NCBI GenBank assembly: GCA_964479625.1
Contig: CAYZMS010000012.1
Location: 1 to 64,000 of the forward strand
Length of the DNA stretch: 64,000 nt
Reading direction: 5' to 3'
Source of the DNA: CAYZMS01 sp964479625
GTDB lineage: Bacteria; Bacteroidota; Bacteroidia; Chitinophagales; Saprospiraceae
Shown here: positions 44,948-54,188 of the stretch, one piece after another
Position numbering within the stretch: the stretch's first letter is position 1
How the letters are laid out: each line of letters opens with the position of its first letter
Notes under the pieces: model-generated
The model's input: the letters and a program-made list of their open reading frames with translations, nothing else
The model's database searches: none
Told to the model about the DNA's origin: nothing
Made by a program: the position numbers and the translations under genes

Positions 44948-45488
44948 GGCAAGGGAGATTCAGTTGACAAAAAAGTGGGTGGAAGCATTTGTCATTCATT
45001 TTGGCCTTTGCCCATTTGCAAAAAAGCCAGCTCTACAGGGCCGTATTCATTATGTACTCACGAAGTGCCAAGATCTACCGAGTCTGCGACGATCACTGCT
45101 GCAGGAAGCTTTCGAACTATGGCATCGCTCAGAATTCGAACGGGCAACTACTATTTTGATCCACCCCTGGGTGTTAACGGATTTTGAAGACTACTTGTCT
45201 TTTTTAGAAGAAATGGAGTTGCCCTGGGAAAAAGCCGGTTTGAGCGGAAATATTCAAATTGCCGGTTTCCACCCAAATTACCAATTTGACGGTGCCAACC
45301 CGGAGGCGGCTCAACACTACACCAATCGTTCCCCTTTTCCGATGCTGCACCTGATTCGGGAGGATCAGCTCGAACAAGCCTTGAAGGAACATCCCGCTCC
45401 AGAAAGTATACCAGAAAAGAATATTGAATTACTTGAAGAAATGGGGAAGGAAAAGGTAATGAACCATCTAAAAAAAATTTTGCAATAA
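44940..45488 (+). CDS. DUF1415 family protein
   Basis: A 182-residue soluble protein of the DUF1415 family, function unknown. The visible signature is KWVEAFVIHFGLCPFAKKP at the start, followed by TILIHPWVLTDFEDYLSFLEEME, IQIAGFHPNYQFDG and NRSPFPMLHLIREDQLEQAL, a set that I recognise as this family. The single LCPFA cysteine is conserved. There is no signal peptide or membrane helix. It overlaps the rluD stop by eight bases and is followed at 58 bases by the LuxC-type gene. The coupling with a pseudouridine synthase does not by itself suggest a role. Confidence 0.88.
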   Translation: MDEAREIQLTKKWVEAFVIHFGLCPFAKKPALQGRIHYVLTKCQDLPSLRRSLLQEAFELWHRSEFERATTILIHPWVLTDFEDYLSFLEEMELPWEKAGLSGNIQIAGFHPNYQFDGANPEAAQHYTNRSPFPMLHLIREDQLEQALKEHPAPESIPEKNIELLEEMGKEKVMNHLKKILQ

Positions 45489-45546
45489 CGTACAAACCGC
45501 TTGTTACCGGATAGGAACTGGTTTGAATATAAATTCATTGCGCTTA

Positions 45547-46572
45547 GTGAAACTTAGTCAACGATTAAATGCTCTAATTCGCCTTGGAAGGCATCTGCGT
45601 ACGGGTAATGATGAATACCTGGAAGCGGTCATCCACCGAACAGCGGTAAATAACCCCTGGCTTACAAAAGCGAACCAGAAACAGGCTATACAATCTATCG
45701 CTGACCACATGCTTACGGCAGAGGCATTGGAAACCTGGGTCAAAGCCTATTCCATCCCTGAAGACCATCAAGAAAGAAAGTTAGTTGGCTTGGTGCTGGC
45801 CGGGAATATTCCCTTGGTAGGGTTTCATGACCTGATCAGTATTTTTATTAGCGGCCATCGTGCCCAGGTAAAATTATCGGATAAAGACCCGTTCTTGACC
45901 CCCTACCTTATTCGGTTGCTAGATGATTTTCAAGCGGGGTCGGCAGAATATTTTCAGATAGATCAGCAATTAAAAGGATACGACGCTGTTATTGCCACGG
46001 GTAGTAACAATTCTGCCCGCTATTTCGAAGCCTATTTTAAGGATAAACCCCACATCATTCGCCGCAATCGGAACGGAGTCGCCATACTGAATGGGACTGA
46101 AAATGAGAAAGATCTTAAAAATTTGGGTAAGGATGTTTTCCAATATTTCGGACTCGGGTGTCGGAATGTTTCCAAGATCTATGTTCCGAAGGGTTATGTT
46201 TTTGAGCCATTGCTGGAAGCCTTTCATGAATACCGGGAAATAATTCGACATACGAAGTATAAGAACAATTTTGACTATCAATATGCCGTCCTTTTGTTAA
46301 ACAAGGAATCCTTCTTGGCAGATGGGTGCATCATTTTACAGGAGCATCCGGCCATACCTTCGAAAATCGCTGGCCTGCATTATGAGTTTTATGAAGAGAA
46401 AGCACAACTTGAAGCGCAATTAAACGCCCATAAACAAGCCATTCAATGTGTAGTGAGTAAACAAAGGGATTTTGGGAATTTAACTACTATTCCCTTTGGG
46501 CATGCACAACAACCCGGGCTTTTCGATTATGCTGATGGGGTGGATACTATGGCCTTCTTGCTTGGGTTATAA
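45547..46572 (+). CDS. Acyl-CoA reductase, LuxC family
   Basis: An aldehyde-dehydrogenase-superfamily enzyme that reduces acyl-CoA or acyl-protein thioesters to aldehydes. The protein shows the LuxC pattern: GLVLAGNIPLVGFHDLISIFISGH, VKLSDKDPFLTPYL, IATGSNNSARYFEAYF, and FQYFGLGCRNVSKIYVP with the catalytic cysteine in GLGCRN. No ATG fits the start. The GTG at 45547 (VKLSQRLNALIRLGRHL) aligns with the usual family N-terminus; TTG codons at 45538 and 45523 are alternatives, the longest giving 349 residues. No LuxE or LuxD homologue is near. It follows DUF1415 by 58 bases and ends at a hairpin. Confidence 0.87.
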   Translation: MKLSQRLNALIRLGRHLRTGNDEYLEAVIHRTAVNNPWLTKANQKQAIQSIADHMLTAEALETWVKAYSIPEDHQERKLVGLVLAGNIPLVGFHDLISIFISGHRAQVKLSDKDPFLTPYLIRLLDDFQAGSAEYFQIDQQLKGYDAVIATGSNNSARYFEAYFKDKPHIIRRNRNGVAILNGTENEKDLKNLGKDVFQYFGLGCRNVSKIYVPKGYVFEPLLEAFHEYREIIRHTKYKNNFDYQYAVLLLNKESFLADGCIILQEHPAIPSKIAGLHYEFYEEKAQLEAQLNAHKQAIQCVVSKQRDFGNLTTIPFGHAQQPGLFDYADGVDTMAFLLGL

Positions 46573-46616
46573 TTCAAAAAGGGTTTTCCGGTTGTCCGGA
46601 AAACCCCTTTTGAATT
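46571..46616. terminator. Long hairpin between convergent genes
   Basis: Two 21-base arms starting AATTCAAAAAGGG and ending CCCCTTTTGAATT pair with one mismatch across a 4-base TTGT loop. It separates the LuxC-type gene from the convergent T9SS-sorted hydrolase-like gene and probably serves both. The TTCAAAAAGG core is shared with the hairpin at 4454-4496. Confidence 0.75.
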
Positions 46617-46634
46617 AGTTCGATTCTGTGAAAA

Positions 46635-48206
46635 CTAGTTAAAGATCAATTTTTTGGTAACGATCCCCTCCTTAAATCGAACCTGCGCCAGGTAAACCCC
46701 TTTCGGTATATTGGGTGTTCTGGCGAATTCATAGGTGCTGGCATTGGCGTTCATGCCTACCTTCATCAGTTTTCCTTCTATATTGTACAAGGCTATGTCG
46801 ATCATTGGGTGTTCCGGGCTGGAACGGAAGAAAGCGGTGTTGGTAATTGGATTAGGTCCAACGGTCAATTCCACATCTGCTGCAGAGATCACCTCCTGTA
46901 CGCTGGTAGCCAGGTTAAGGGCATAAAACGCGCGCGGGGCAAAGAAATTCATGATAGTATCGATGTAGGATCTGGCAAATTCTGCAGACATATTAGGGTT
47001 GGTTGCCAGGCCATCTTCATGCAATTCATCAGCATCCAGGTTTTCAAAACCAGGGATCATATTTAATTGACCAATAATGGCATCCAGGGTAGCCTTGTCC
47101 CACCATTCCCAAGGTCCGGAATAAATATCGTCAAAGCGGAAAGGAAACATATTCGAGACCGATAAAGGGATCATATCGGTTGGGTTGGCTGGATCCGGGA
47201 TCATGACCTGGGATAGCTGTTTATTGAGTTCGGTGAGCGGGTCATCACTCTCATTGGCAATATCAAAAACAGCATTTAGGCCCAGTTTGTTAGCAGTATC
47301 AGTTACGTCCAGTGTCCCAGAAACGTCCACCACGAAATCTCCGGTGGTTGGAACGATGACTGCGCCCTCATTGAAAGGGGCAAAGGGATCAGTTACTACG
47401 TGAAACCCAAGAACAGGTACTTCATCGGTAGCTTCCATCCAGGAAATATCCCCCAGAGCTCCGCCCATGTTCAGAGCAAGGGCAAAGTCGCTGCTGTATT
47501 CCGGCCAGTTAGGGATATTTAAGACCGCAGAGTCAACACCATTAACATCTCCGTGAATTTCTTCGACGACAAAAGGTAGTCCGGTAGTAGGATCAATGAA
47601 TTTATCAATTACAACTTCCTCGTACCGATCGAGGAAAGCACAACCATAGGAAAGATAGCCTCCGGTACCAATACCCCACAGGGTGGTTTTGTCAGGATCA
47701 ATCCCGTAGGAATTGCCATTAATGTCGACATCTCTGCGCAGGAAGCGAATTAAGGCACGGGCATCCTGAATGCCCCGGTAAGCTGCTTGTATAAGGGTGG
47801 AGGTACGCACATTCTGATCCTGTGCTACAGGGTTCCAGCCGGCACGGTAATTGGCCGCAATGGCTACATACCCTTTGGCCGTAAGCCGACGGCAAATCTC
47901 CACCACCACCGAATCGGTGCGGGATCCTGTAATTTGACCATTGATGTACTGAGGAAGAAAACTTCCTGTGTGGAATACCACTACTGCCGGACGATCAGTA
48001 ATGGTATCACCTGCTGGTTGATAGACATCCATTAAAATGGAAACCGTGTCCGGAGCACCTGATAAAACAGATATGTTTGTGGCATAAGGAATATCTTGCT
48101 CAACGGTAAAACCTGTGAAAATATCGTCCAGGTACCGCTCTTGAGCAAATAATGCCCCGCTAAACAGGAGTAGGGCAAGCGAGAATAAAGTGTTGAATTT
48201 TTTCAT
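46635..48206 (-). CDS. T9SS-sorted alpha/beta-hydrolase-like protein without nucleophile serine
   Basis: A 523-residue secreted protein. The signal peptide (MKKFNTLFSLALLLFSGALFAQ) is followed by an esterase/lipase-like alpha/beta fold: ILMDVYQPAGDTITDRPAVVVFHTGSFLPQ, GYVAIAANYRAGWNP and DARALIRFLRRDVDINGNSYGIDPDKTTLWGIGTGGYLSY. The nucleophile elbow that normally reads GxSxG is GIGTG here, with G180 in place of serine, so hydrolysis is doubtful. A C-terminal T9SS type A sorting domain (VGPNPITNTAFFRSSPEHP, closing KKLIFN) covers about the last 85 residues. It lies 87 bases after the TonB receptor gene on the same strand. A binding or scaffold role is possible. Confidence 0.85.
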   Translation of the reverse strand: MKKFNTLFSLALLLFSGALFAQERYLDDIFTGFTVEQDIPYATNISVLSGAPDTVSILMDVYQPAGDTITDRPAVVVFHTGSFLPQYINGQITGSRTDSVVVEICRRLTAKGYVAIAANYRAGWNPVAQDQNVRTSTLIQAAYRGIQDARALIRFLRRDVDINGNSYGIDPDKTTLWGIGTGGYLSYGCAFLDRYEEVVIDKFIDPTTGLPFVVEEIHGDVNGVDSAVLNIPNWPEYSSDFALALNMGGALGDISWMEATDEVPVLGFHVVTDPFAPFNEGAVIVPTTGDFVVDVSGTLDVTDTANKLGLNAVFDIANESDDPLTELNKQLSQVMIPDPANPTDMIPLSVSNMFPFRFDDIYSGPWEWWDKATLDAIIGQLNMIPGFENLDADELHEDGLATNPNMSAEFARSYIDTIMNFFAPRAFYALNLATSVQEVISAADVELTVGPNPITNTAFFRSSPEHPMIDIALYNIEGKLMKVGMNANASTYEFARTPNIPKGVYLAQVRFKEGIVTKKLIFN

Positions 48207-48293
48207 AAAATAACGCTATTTGAGATGAAATACAGAATCAATTAGGGTACGGCATTCAATGTTTAAATGATCTGCTTTTCGAAAATTACCGAT

Positions 48294-51143
48294 TTATTTT
48301 TTTTGCCATTCATAGGTGGCCGATAAATAGGCCAGTCGACCGATTCTGGGCCCGCCATACGTTTGGAAGGTTTGGTTATCCAAAATATTGGAAGCACCCA
48401 GTTTGAAAGTCGTATTGATACTGGGCACCCGCCAATTAACCTGAGCATCCAGCAAATCGTATTGGGGGATAATGCCGGTAAACTGTGGCGAACCTTCAAA
48501 AAGGAAAGTATCGATCCATTTGTAATTGACGTTAAACCCAAAGGAAGGAACTCGAAGACCAAATAGATTCATTGGAATATCCCGACCGGAAACACCAAGG
48601 TTAAACTTGTGTTCTGGGGTATTGAAAGCAGGGATAATGGGATCATCCGATTCCGAATTGAGCTTGTTCCAGGAATAATTACCATTAAAAACGAAGTATT
48701 GCCCAAAGTAATAATTAGCTCCTATGGAAAAACCCTGGGTAGTGACATTATCAGTAGCATTAGCGGATACCCGATATACCTGCAGGAAAGTAGGTAATCC
48801 GGTGATCGGGTCAAAAGTGGCATCAACTCCCAAGTTAAATCCGATGAAATTATTGTAAAAGCTATAGTAATAGGTAGCATCCAGATACAACTTCTCGAAG
48901 AGGGTCGTTCGATACCCGGCCTCAATAGTACGTACCTGTTCGGGCCGTATAGGGGCCACATCGAAATAGTCCAGGACACCTTCGTCCAGAGTGTTCAGGT
49001 AATTGGTAGTAGATTCAACCGTCAATAGGTTTTCGAAGCCATCCAGGTTTCCTATTAGAATTGCTCTTCCTACGTTGTAGAAAAGGTATTGATCTGCCAG
49101 AGTGGGGTTCCGAACGGCTGAGCTAAAAGATACCCGAAGGCTTTGGTTAGGATCCGGAGAATAGACCAGGGAAGCTGCAGGGGAGAAGAGAAAATCAAAG
49201 TTCTGGTTTTTATCTAGTCGGAGGGAAGCACTTATTTTTAAGCGGTTATTAATGGTGAAAACCCCACCTCCATAAACACCATATTCGTAAGTATCAATAT
49301 CTCGACCGGCCGTATCCAAGAGGATAGATCCTCTGGAGTCTGGTGTGTACAAGCGGTAATTGGCACCTACCAGTAAGTCCAAATCTGTCAGACCGCTGGA
49401 ATTTTGTACTACATCATTGAACCGATACTCTCCATGTGCGTGATATAAGGCAGAGCGATCGAAAAAACGGGTACCATCTTCGCTGAATCCGATCCTGGAG
49501 GTAATATCGTCAAATTCTTCCTGAAACCTTTCGGTTCCCGGTTCGAAAAAATCTACGGTATTTACGATAGGATTTCCCCGATTGGAAGCTATTTGAGTTT
49601 CAGCATGCCAAACCACCAGAGAATCCATGATGCCTTCCTGAGCGAAAAAATCGTCCAGGGAAGCTTGGTACTCTTCTGGCATTCCAATAAAATCGGAAAG
49701 TCTGGGGAAGCCCTCCGTAGCTCTGATCTGAGGGGAAATATTTCGCTGCCAATAGTTGATGTAATCGCTACGCCACTGATTATCCGTCTTAGAGGCTTCC
49801 TGTAGCTTTAAGGCAGTAAAGTAGGGGTCGTAACTATCGCCGGCATCCTCATGGGTTACATAAAATCGCAGAAAATAATTATCTCTTTTTCGAAACTCCA
49901 ACCGGTGTTGAAAAAACTCAATATTTCGGAGACTGAAGCGATTGTCCCCTTGGTAAACGGTGGTTCCGGTGGAATAATTGGATGCCAGGATCAACTCCGG
50001 GGAACTTTCGTTTAATTCCGGATTGAAACGAAAATGGACGGCGCCACCAAGTTTTAGGTTATCTGAATCGTAATCCACCAAATCGACCTCTTCATAGCCC
50101 CTGCGATGAAAGATATTTAAACCGGGAGCTGTGGTCACTCCTTGCAGGTCATTTGCGGCATTGTACTCGTCTCCGTATTCGTTTACAGCATCGTACCCAC
50201 CTGGATTATCCCGTGGATCCGTTACGTTTTCGTAAAGGGTGTCGGTTTGGAAAACAGGATCGAAGTTGTCTGCTTCCCAATCATCTGCCCGGAAATAGGA
50301 AAAGTTGAGCTTGTAGGCGATATGCTCCCGACCATTTTTATTCTTAAAGGAATCGGCCCAGCGAATGCCGGATTCGAAAAGATTGCGATCCCCGCCTTTC
50401 ACCATGGCGCTCAAGCCTTTTTGAAGGAAAGGGTCTTTAGTCTCCATGGCGATCACTCCATTAAAGGCACTGGGCCCGTAAAAAGCAGAGGCAGCACCAA
50501 CGATAAGGTTCACCCGGTTGACATCCAGTTCGGAGGCCCCCAGGAAATTCCCAAGGCTGAAGTTCAAGCCGGGGGATTGGTTGTCCACACCATCAATGAT
50601 CTGTAAGGATCGAACCGGGCTCGTACTGTTGAAGCCTCTGGTATTAATGATCTTGAATCCTAGGCTGGCAGCTGTCAGGTCGACATCTTTGAGCGACCCC
50701 AGGCCGTCATAAAAATTGGCAGCGGGGGTTTCCTTGATGGCTATGTTGTCCAGGGTTTCGACCGTTAAAGGGTTTTGGACCTGTTTTTCGGAAATCCGAC
50801 GCCCCTTTACTTCAATTACATCCACCATCACAGCATCTTCCACCAGGCGAATGACAATATCTTTGTCAACGGAGGTAACTTCTACCTCCTGCCCGCCAAA
50901 GCCGGTATAGGAAACAGAAAGGGTTAAGGGAAGGCTTTCTGATGTGGTGATTTCAAAATTTCCATCCAGGTCGGTAACCTTGCCTTCTCCGGTCTCTGTA
51001 ATTATAACCGTTGCATACAATAAGGGGGAGCCGTTACCAACTTCGACCACCTTTCCTCGAATGACTGTTTGACCCGCAGCTAAATGAGAGAAAAACAGGA
51101 GCGAAATAATAATTATATAATTGCTATAATTTGCAAATTTCAT
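48294..51143 (-). CDS. TonB-dependent receptor with CarboxypepD-like domain
   Basis: A 949-residue outer-membrane transporter. A signal peptide (ending LAAGQ) leads to a carboxypeptidase-regulatory-like domain (about 25-110: VIRGKVVEVGNGSPLLYATVIITETGEGKVTD), then the plug (about 120-240: QNPLTVETLDNIAIKETPAANFYDGLGSLKDVD, INTRGFNSTSPVRSLQIIDGVDNQSPGLNF, NRVNLIVGAASAFYGPSAFNGVIAMETKDP) and a 22-strand barrel ending in LSATYEWQKK. There is no TonB-linked SusD-type gene next to it, so it is not of the SusCD type. It imports an unknown ligand. The T9SS-sorted hydrolase-like gene lies 87 bases downstream and is the most likely partner. Confidence 0.92.
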   Translation of the reverse strand: MKFANYSNYIIIISLLFFSHLAAGQTVIRGKVVEVGNGSPLLYATVIITETGEGKVTDLDGNFEITTSESLPLTLSVSYTGFGGQEVEVTSVDKDIVIRLVEDAVMVDVIEVKGRRISEKQVQNPLTVETLDNIAIKETPAANFYDGLGSLKDVDLTAASLGFKIINTRGFNSTSPVRSLQIIDGVDNQSPGLNFSLGNFLGASELDVNRVNLIVGAASAFYGPSAFNGVIAMETKDPFLQKGLSAMVKGGDRNLFESGIRWADSFKNKNGREHIAYKLNFSYFRADDWEADNFDPVFQTDTLYENVTDPRDNPGGYDAVNEYGDEYNAANDLQGVTTAPGLNIFHRRGYEEVDLVDYDSDNLKLGGAVHFRFNPELNESSPELILASNYSTGTTVYQGDNRFSLRNIEFFQHRLEFRKRDNYFLRFYVTHEDAGDSYDPYFTALKLQEASKTDNQWRSDYINYWQRNISPQIRATEGFPRLSDFIGMPEEYQASLDDFFAQEGIMDSLVVWHAETQIASNRGNPIVNTVDFFEPGTERFQEEFDDITSRIGFSEDGTRFFDRSALYHAHGEYRFNDVVQNSSGLTDLDLLVGANYRLYTPDSRGSILLDTAGRDIDTYEYGVYGGGVFTINNRLKISASLRLDKNQNFDFLFSPAASLVYSPDPNQSLRVSFSSAVRNPTLADQYLFYNVGRAILIGNLDGFENLLTVESTTNYLNTLDEGVLDYFDVAPIRPEQVRTIEAGYRTTLFEKLYLDATYYYSFYNNFIGFNLGVDATFDPITGLPTFLQVYRVSANATDNVTTQGFSIGANYYFGQYFVFNGNYSWNKLNSESDDPIIPAFNTPEHKFNLGVSGRDIPMNLFGLRVPSFGFNVNYKWIDTFLFEGSPQFTGIIPQYDLLDAQVNWRVPSINTTFKLGASNILDNQTFQTYGGPRIGRLAYLSATYEWQKK

Positions 51144-51364
51144 GCTAGGACAAGGTGATGTTGAGATAACAATATTTGCGATGCCGTTGCAAATTAACGA
51201 AATTTCGCTAATTAGTTAATCTTTTGTAAATAGATTTTAAGTAGAGTATTATCCAGTTGACCAAAATAACCTTTACAGGCTAGGGGAGCTGACCAAAAAA
51301 ATAAAATGAATGATCTGCACAATTATGCAATTAGCCTGGATATCCGAAAGTATTTCGATAAGTC

Positions 51365-52096
51365 TTAATGGAGGCCGAAGAGAGAGAGGATAAATCCAAT
51401 TATGATGGCGCTAAGTTTGTGAAAGGAAAACCTTAGGTGATTTGGGCTATCTGCTTCGAATATGATAGTGGCGGCAATGTGTAAGAAGGACCCTGCGACA
51501 ACTGCGGTTAATCGGGCATTCCATAAGGTTGGAAGTTGCAACCACTCCCCCAAAATAGCAGCAGTAGGAGCCATTAAAGTAAAAATGGCCAAAGCGGAGA
51601 TAATTACTATTTTTCGAAAACCAGAGGCGGCAAGGAGAGCAGTTAGTGCAAAGGCAGCCGGAACTTTATGGATGAGCAAGCCAATTAGAAAGGTGTGTCC
51701 AAAATGATGGGAATGATCAACCGCTAATTCTTTATATCCGCCTAGGGGCAATCCCTCCAGAAAAGCATGCAAACACAAACCAATGAATAAAGAAATAGTG
51801 CCATTCAACTGAAGCGATAGGTGGGTATGGCCATGCTCCAGCCCCCCGGTAAACCTGTCTAGGAGCAATTGTAATAAAAACCCTCCAAAGATCCACAAAC
51901 CCAGATTAGGGTACCTAGCCGTTAATAGTTCCGGTATGAGATGCACCAGAGCTAATCCCAGCAAATAGGCACCACTCAGGTTTAACCACCAGCGTACTGA
52001 GTCAGGGTAGCGACCTCTGAGTATTAAAGCTAGCCCACCACCCAGCAGGGCGGCACCAATCAATGCCAATAGGCCCAGAAAATCATCATTTATCAT
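51365..52096 (-). CDS. ZIP-family metal transporter
   Basis: A 243-residue inner-membrane protein with eight predicted helices, related to zinc/iron permeases. The ATG at 52096 (MINDDFLGLLALIGAALLGG) is preferred to the longest frame, whose extra 62 codons lie inside the upstream phosphatase gene. Metal-binding marks include the histidine-rich loop EHGHTHLSLQLN near residue 107, ISLFIGLCLHAFLEGLPLGG with the HAFLEG motif, and HKVPAAFALTALL in the next helix, the pair that forms the binuclear site in ZIPs. It overlaps the end of the PAP2 gene by 11 bases, so the two are coupled. Which metal it carries is not evident. Confidence 0.88.
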   Translation of the reverse strand: MINDDFLGLLALIGAALLGGGLALILRGRYPDSVRWWLNLSGAYLLGLALVHLIPELLTARYPNLGLWIFGGFLLQLLLDRFTGGLEHGHTHLSLQLNGTISLFIGLCLHAFLEGLPLGGYKELAVDHSHHFGHTFLIGLLIHKVPAAFALTALLAASGFRKIVIISALAIFTLMAPTAAILGEWLQLPTLWNARLTAVVAGSFLHIAATIIFEADSPNHLRFSFHKLSAIIIGFILSLFGLH

Positions 52097-52664
52097 GCTT
52101 AAGTATACTGATTGAAGGAATCCAAAGATATGTTTTTGCAACAATGTTGCCAATGATAAGCCCAAGAATAGTGCCTCCCAAAATATCCAGGGGATAGTGC
52201 ACGCCGACGTAAACCTGACCAAGGGCAATGGAGGCCGCCCATAAATAGAGCGGAATGCAAAGCCAGCGGTAAAGCGCCCCAAGGGTAAGGCTTAAAAAAG
52301 CCACAAGCGCAAAATGGTTGGTGGCATGGGAGGAGGTGAAACTATATCCACTGCCACAATGAATGAGCAAATGGACTTCTTCTTTGAATTCGGGATCATT
52401 ACAGGGGCGCAGGCGTTCAAAGGTTGGTTTGATGACCTTACTGCTGGCGGTATCAGAAAGGCCGATGGTTGTCCCGATGGCGAGCAGCAGGTATAAACCC
52501 CTCCATCGAAAGCGGTACAGAACGAAAACAGCAAGGAGTAAATAGAGCGGTATCCAAAACTCTTTTTCCCGCCAATAGGGCATGATTGCATCCAGAAAGG
52601 GGTTTTGCCAACCTTGGTTGATCCATTCAAATAGCCATTGGTCGAGGGTTATCAATTGTTCCAT
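52086..52664 (-). CDS. PAP2-family phosphatase
   Basis: A 192-residue integral membrane lipid phosphatase. The three-part PAP2 signature is present: KPTFERLRPCNDP for KxxxxxxRP, GYSFTSSHATNHF for PSGH (here SSH) and VYVGVHYPLDILGG for SRxxxxxHxxxD, with the catalytic histidine in SSHATN and in GVHYPLD. Five or six helices flank these motifs. Substrates are typically undecaprenyl diphosphate or phosphatidic acid; the sequence does not decide. It is the first gene of a coupled pair with the ZIP transporter and is divergent from glmM, whose candidate promoter overlaps its start region. Confidence 0.9.
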   Translation of the reverse strand: MEQLITLDQWLFEWINQGWQNPFLDAIMPYWREKEFWIPLYLLLAVFVLYRFRWRGLYLLLAIGTTIGLSDTASSKVIKPTFERLRPCNDPEFKEEVHLLIHCGSGYSFTSSHATNHFALVAFLSLTLGALYRWLCIPLYLWAASIALGQVYVGVHYPLDILGGTILGLIIGNIVAKTYLWIPSISILKHDK

Positions 52665-52688
52665 ACGCTGGTTTTTTTATTACATTTG
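52656..52688 (+). promoter_or_regulatory. Candidate promoter of glmM
   Basis: TTG (52656-52658) and TACATTTG (52681-52688) are 22 bases apart, fitting the TTG/TAnnTTTG consensus, and lie 94 bases before the glmM start. The box overlaps the 5-prime end of the divergent PAP2 gene. Confidence 0.4.
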
Positions 52689-52782
52689 AATTCAAAGAAC
52701 TGCATTCATTTTACAGGAAAACAGGTGGTGTGCCAAAATTAAGCATTGATCCGGAACGCTGCCAATAGTAAACTTTTACCCT

Positions 52783-54159
52783 TTGACACTGATTAAATCA
52801 ATTTCAGGCATTCGTGGTACCATTGGTGGAAGCCCGGGTACAAATTTAAGTCCGATCGACATAGTAGAAAACACGGCTGCCTTTGGTAGTTGGCTCCTGC
52901 AAAAACGAGTCCCCAAAAAAGTAGTACTTGGACGAGACGGGCGGATTTCCGGCCCGATGGTCAGTAGCCTGGTAGCCCAGACCCTGGTGGGAATGGGGAT
53001 CGATGTCCTGGATATTGGCTTGTCGACTACCCCTACCGTCGAGATCGCCGTCCCGGCGGAATCTGCTGGAGCGGGGATCATTTGTACGGCGAGCCATAAC
53101 CCGATGGAATGGAACGCATTGAAATTTCTTAATGAAAAAGGGGAATTTATTTCGGCAGTTGACGGGCAAGCCCTCCTGGACATTATTACCAGGGGAGATT
53201 TGACCTTCGCTCCAGTTTTGGCTCTTGGCAGGTATCAGACCCAGACTGGGTATATTCAAAAACATCTGGATGCCATACTAAAATATCCATTGGTCAAAGG
53301 GGATGCGATTCGCTCAGCAAAATTCAAAGTGGTGGTGGATGCCATTAATTCTACAGGTGCCCTTTCGGTTCCCCACTTACTGGAGGCCCTGGGCTGTGAA
53401 GTAATTCTCATCAACGGAGAAGTAAACGGCCGCTTTGCTCATAATCCTGAACCCTTGCCTCAAAACCTGATCGACCTTTCGGAGGCGGTGGTCCATGAGC
53501 ACGCCCATTTGGGAATAGCCGTGGACCCAGATGTTGACCGTCTGGCATTGGTTTGCGAAAATGGGGCTATGTTTGGAGAGGAGTATACATTGGTTGCAGT
53601 GGCAGATTATGTTTTACAGAACAGGAAAGGTGCAGCCGTTTCAAATTTATCCTCTACACGCGCCCTTCGGGAGGTAGTAGAAAAGCGGGGAGGAAAATAC
53701 TTCGCCTCCGCTGTTGGTGAGGTCAATGTGGTGGAGGAAATGAAATTTAGAAAGGCAGTAATCGGAGGGGAGGGAAATGGTGGCGTGATCGTACCGGACT
53801 TCCATTATGGACGGGATGCCCTGATCGGCATCGCCCTGTTTTTGTCTGCCCTGGCCAAGTTCGGTAAGGGAATGACCGCTTTTCGGGCACGGTTTCCGAA
53901 TTTCAAAATGGTAAAAGATAAGATCAGCCTGGAAGAAGGTCTTGACCTTGATAAGGTCTTAAAAAAGTTAAAAAAACAATTTGAAACGGAGGAATGCAAT
54001 ACTATTGATGGATTGAAAATCGACTTTGACGACCGATGGGTACATCTTCGAAAATCCAATACGGAGCCCATCATCCGGGTTTACGCCGAAGCACCTACGG
54101 CAGAGGAAGCTATAGATCTTGTTCGAAAAATGAAACAGGAGGTGGCCGCCCTCAGCTAA
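52783..54159 (+). CDS. glmM: Phosphoglucosamine mutase
   Basis: GlmM interconverts glucosamine 6-phosphate and glucosamine 1-phosphate for peptidoglycan and lipopolysaccharide precursors. The start is a TTG, supported by the conserved family N-terminus MTLIKSISGIRGTIGG with no in-frame ATG nearby. The phosphoserine loop is TASHNPMEWNALK with S104. The metal-binding DPDVDRLA, the sugar-binding GEGNGG and the C-terminal phosphate-binding RKSNTEPIIRVYAEA are all present. The four-domain 458-residue length fits. It is followed after 29 bases by a class V aminotransferase gene. Confidence 0.95.
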   Translation: MTLIKSISGIRGTIGGSPGTNLSPIDIVENTAAFGSWLLQKRVPKKVVLGRDGRISGPMVSSLVAQTLVGMGIDVLDIGLSTTPTVEIAVPAESAGAGIICTASHNPMEWNALKFLNEKGEFISAVDGQALLDIITRGDLTFAPVLALGRYQTQTGYIQKHLDAILKYPLVKGDAIRSAKFKVVVDAINSTGALSVPHLLEALGCEVILINGEVNGRFAHNPEPLPQNLIDLSEAVVHEHAHLGIAVDPDVDRLALVCENGAMFGEEYTLVAVADYVLQNRKGAAVSNLSSTRALREVVEKRGGKYFASAVGEVNVVEEMKFRKAVIGGEGNGGVIVPDFHYGRDALIGIALFLSALAKFGKGMTAFRARFPNFKMVKDKISLEEGLDLDKVLKKLKKQFETEECNTIDGLKIDFDDRWVHLRKSNTEPIIRVYAEAPTAEEAIDLVRKMKQEVAALS

Positions 54160-54188
54160 TTTTTATTGTACTATTCAACCGGAAAAAT

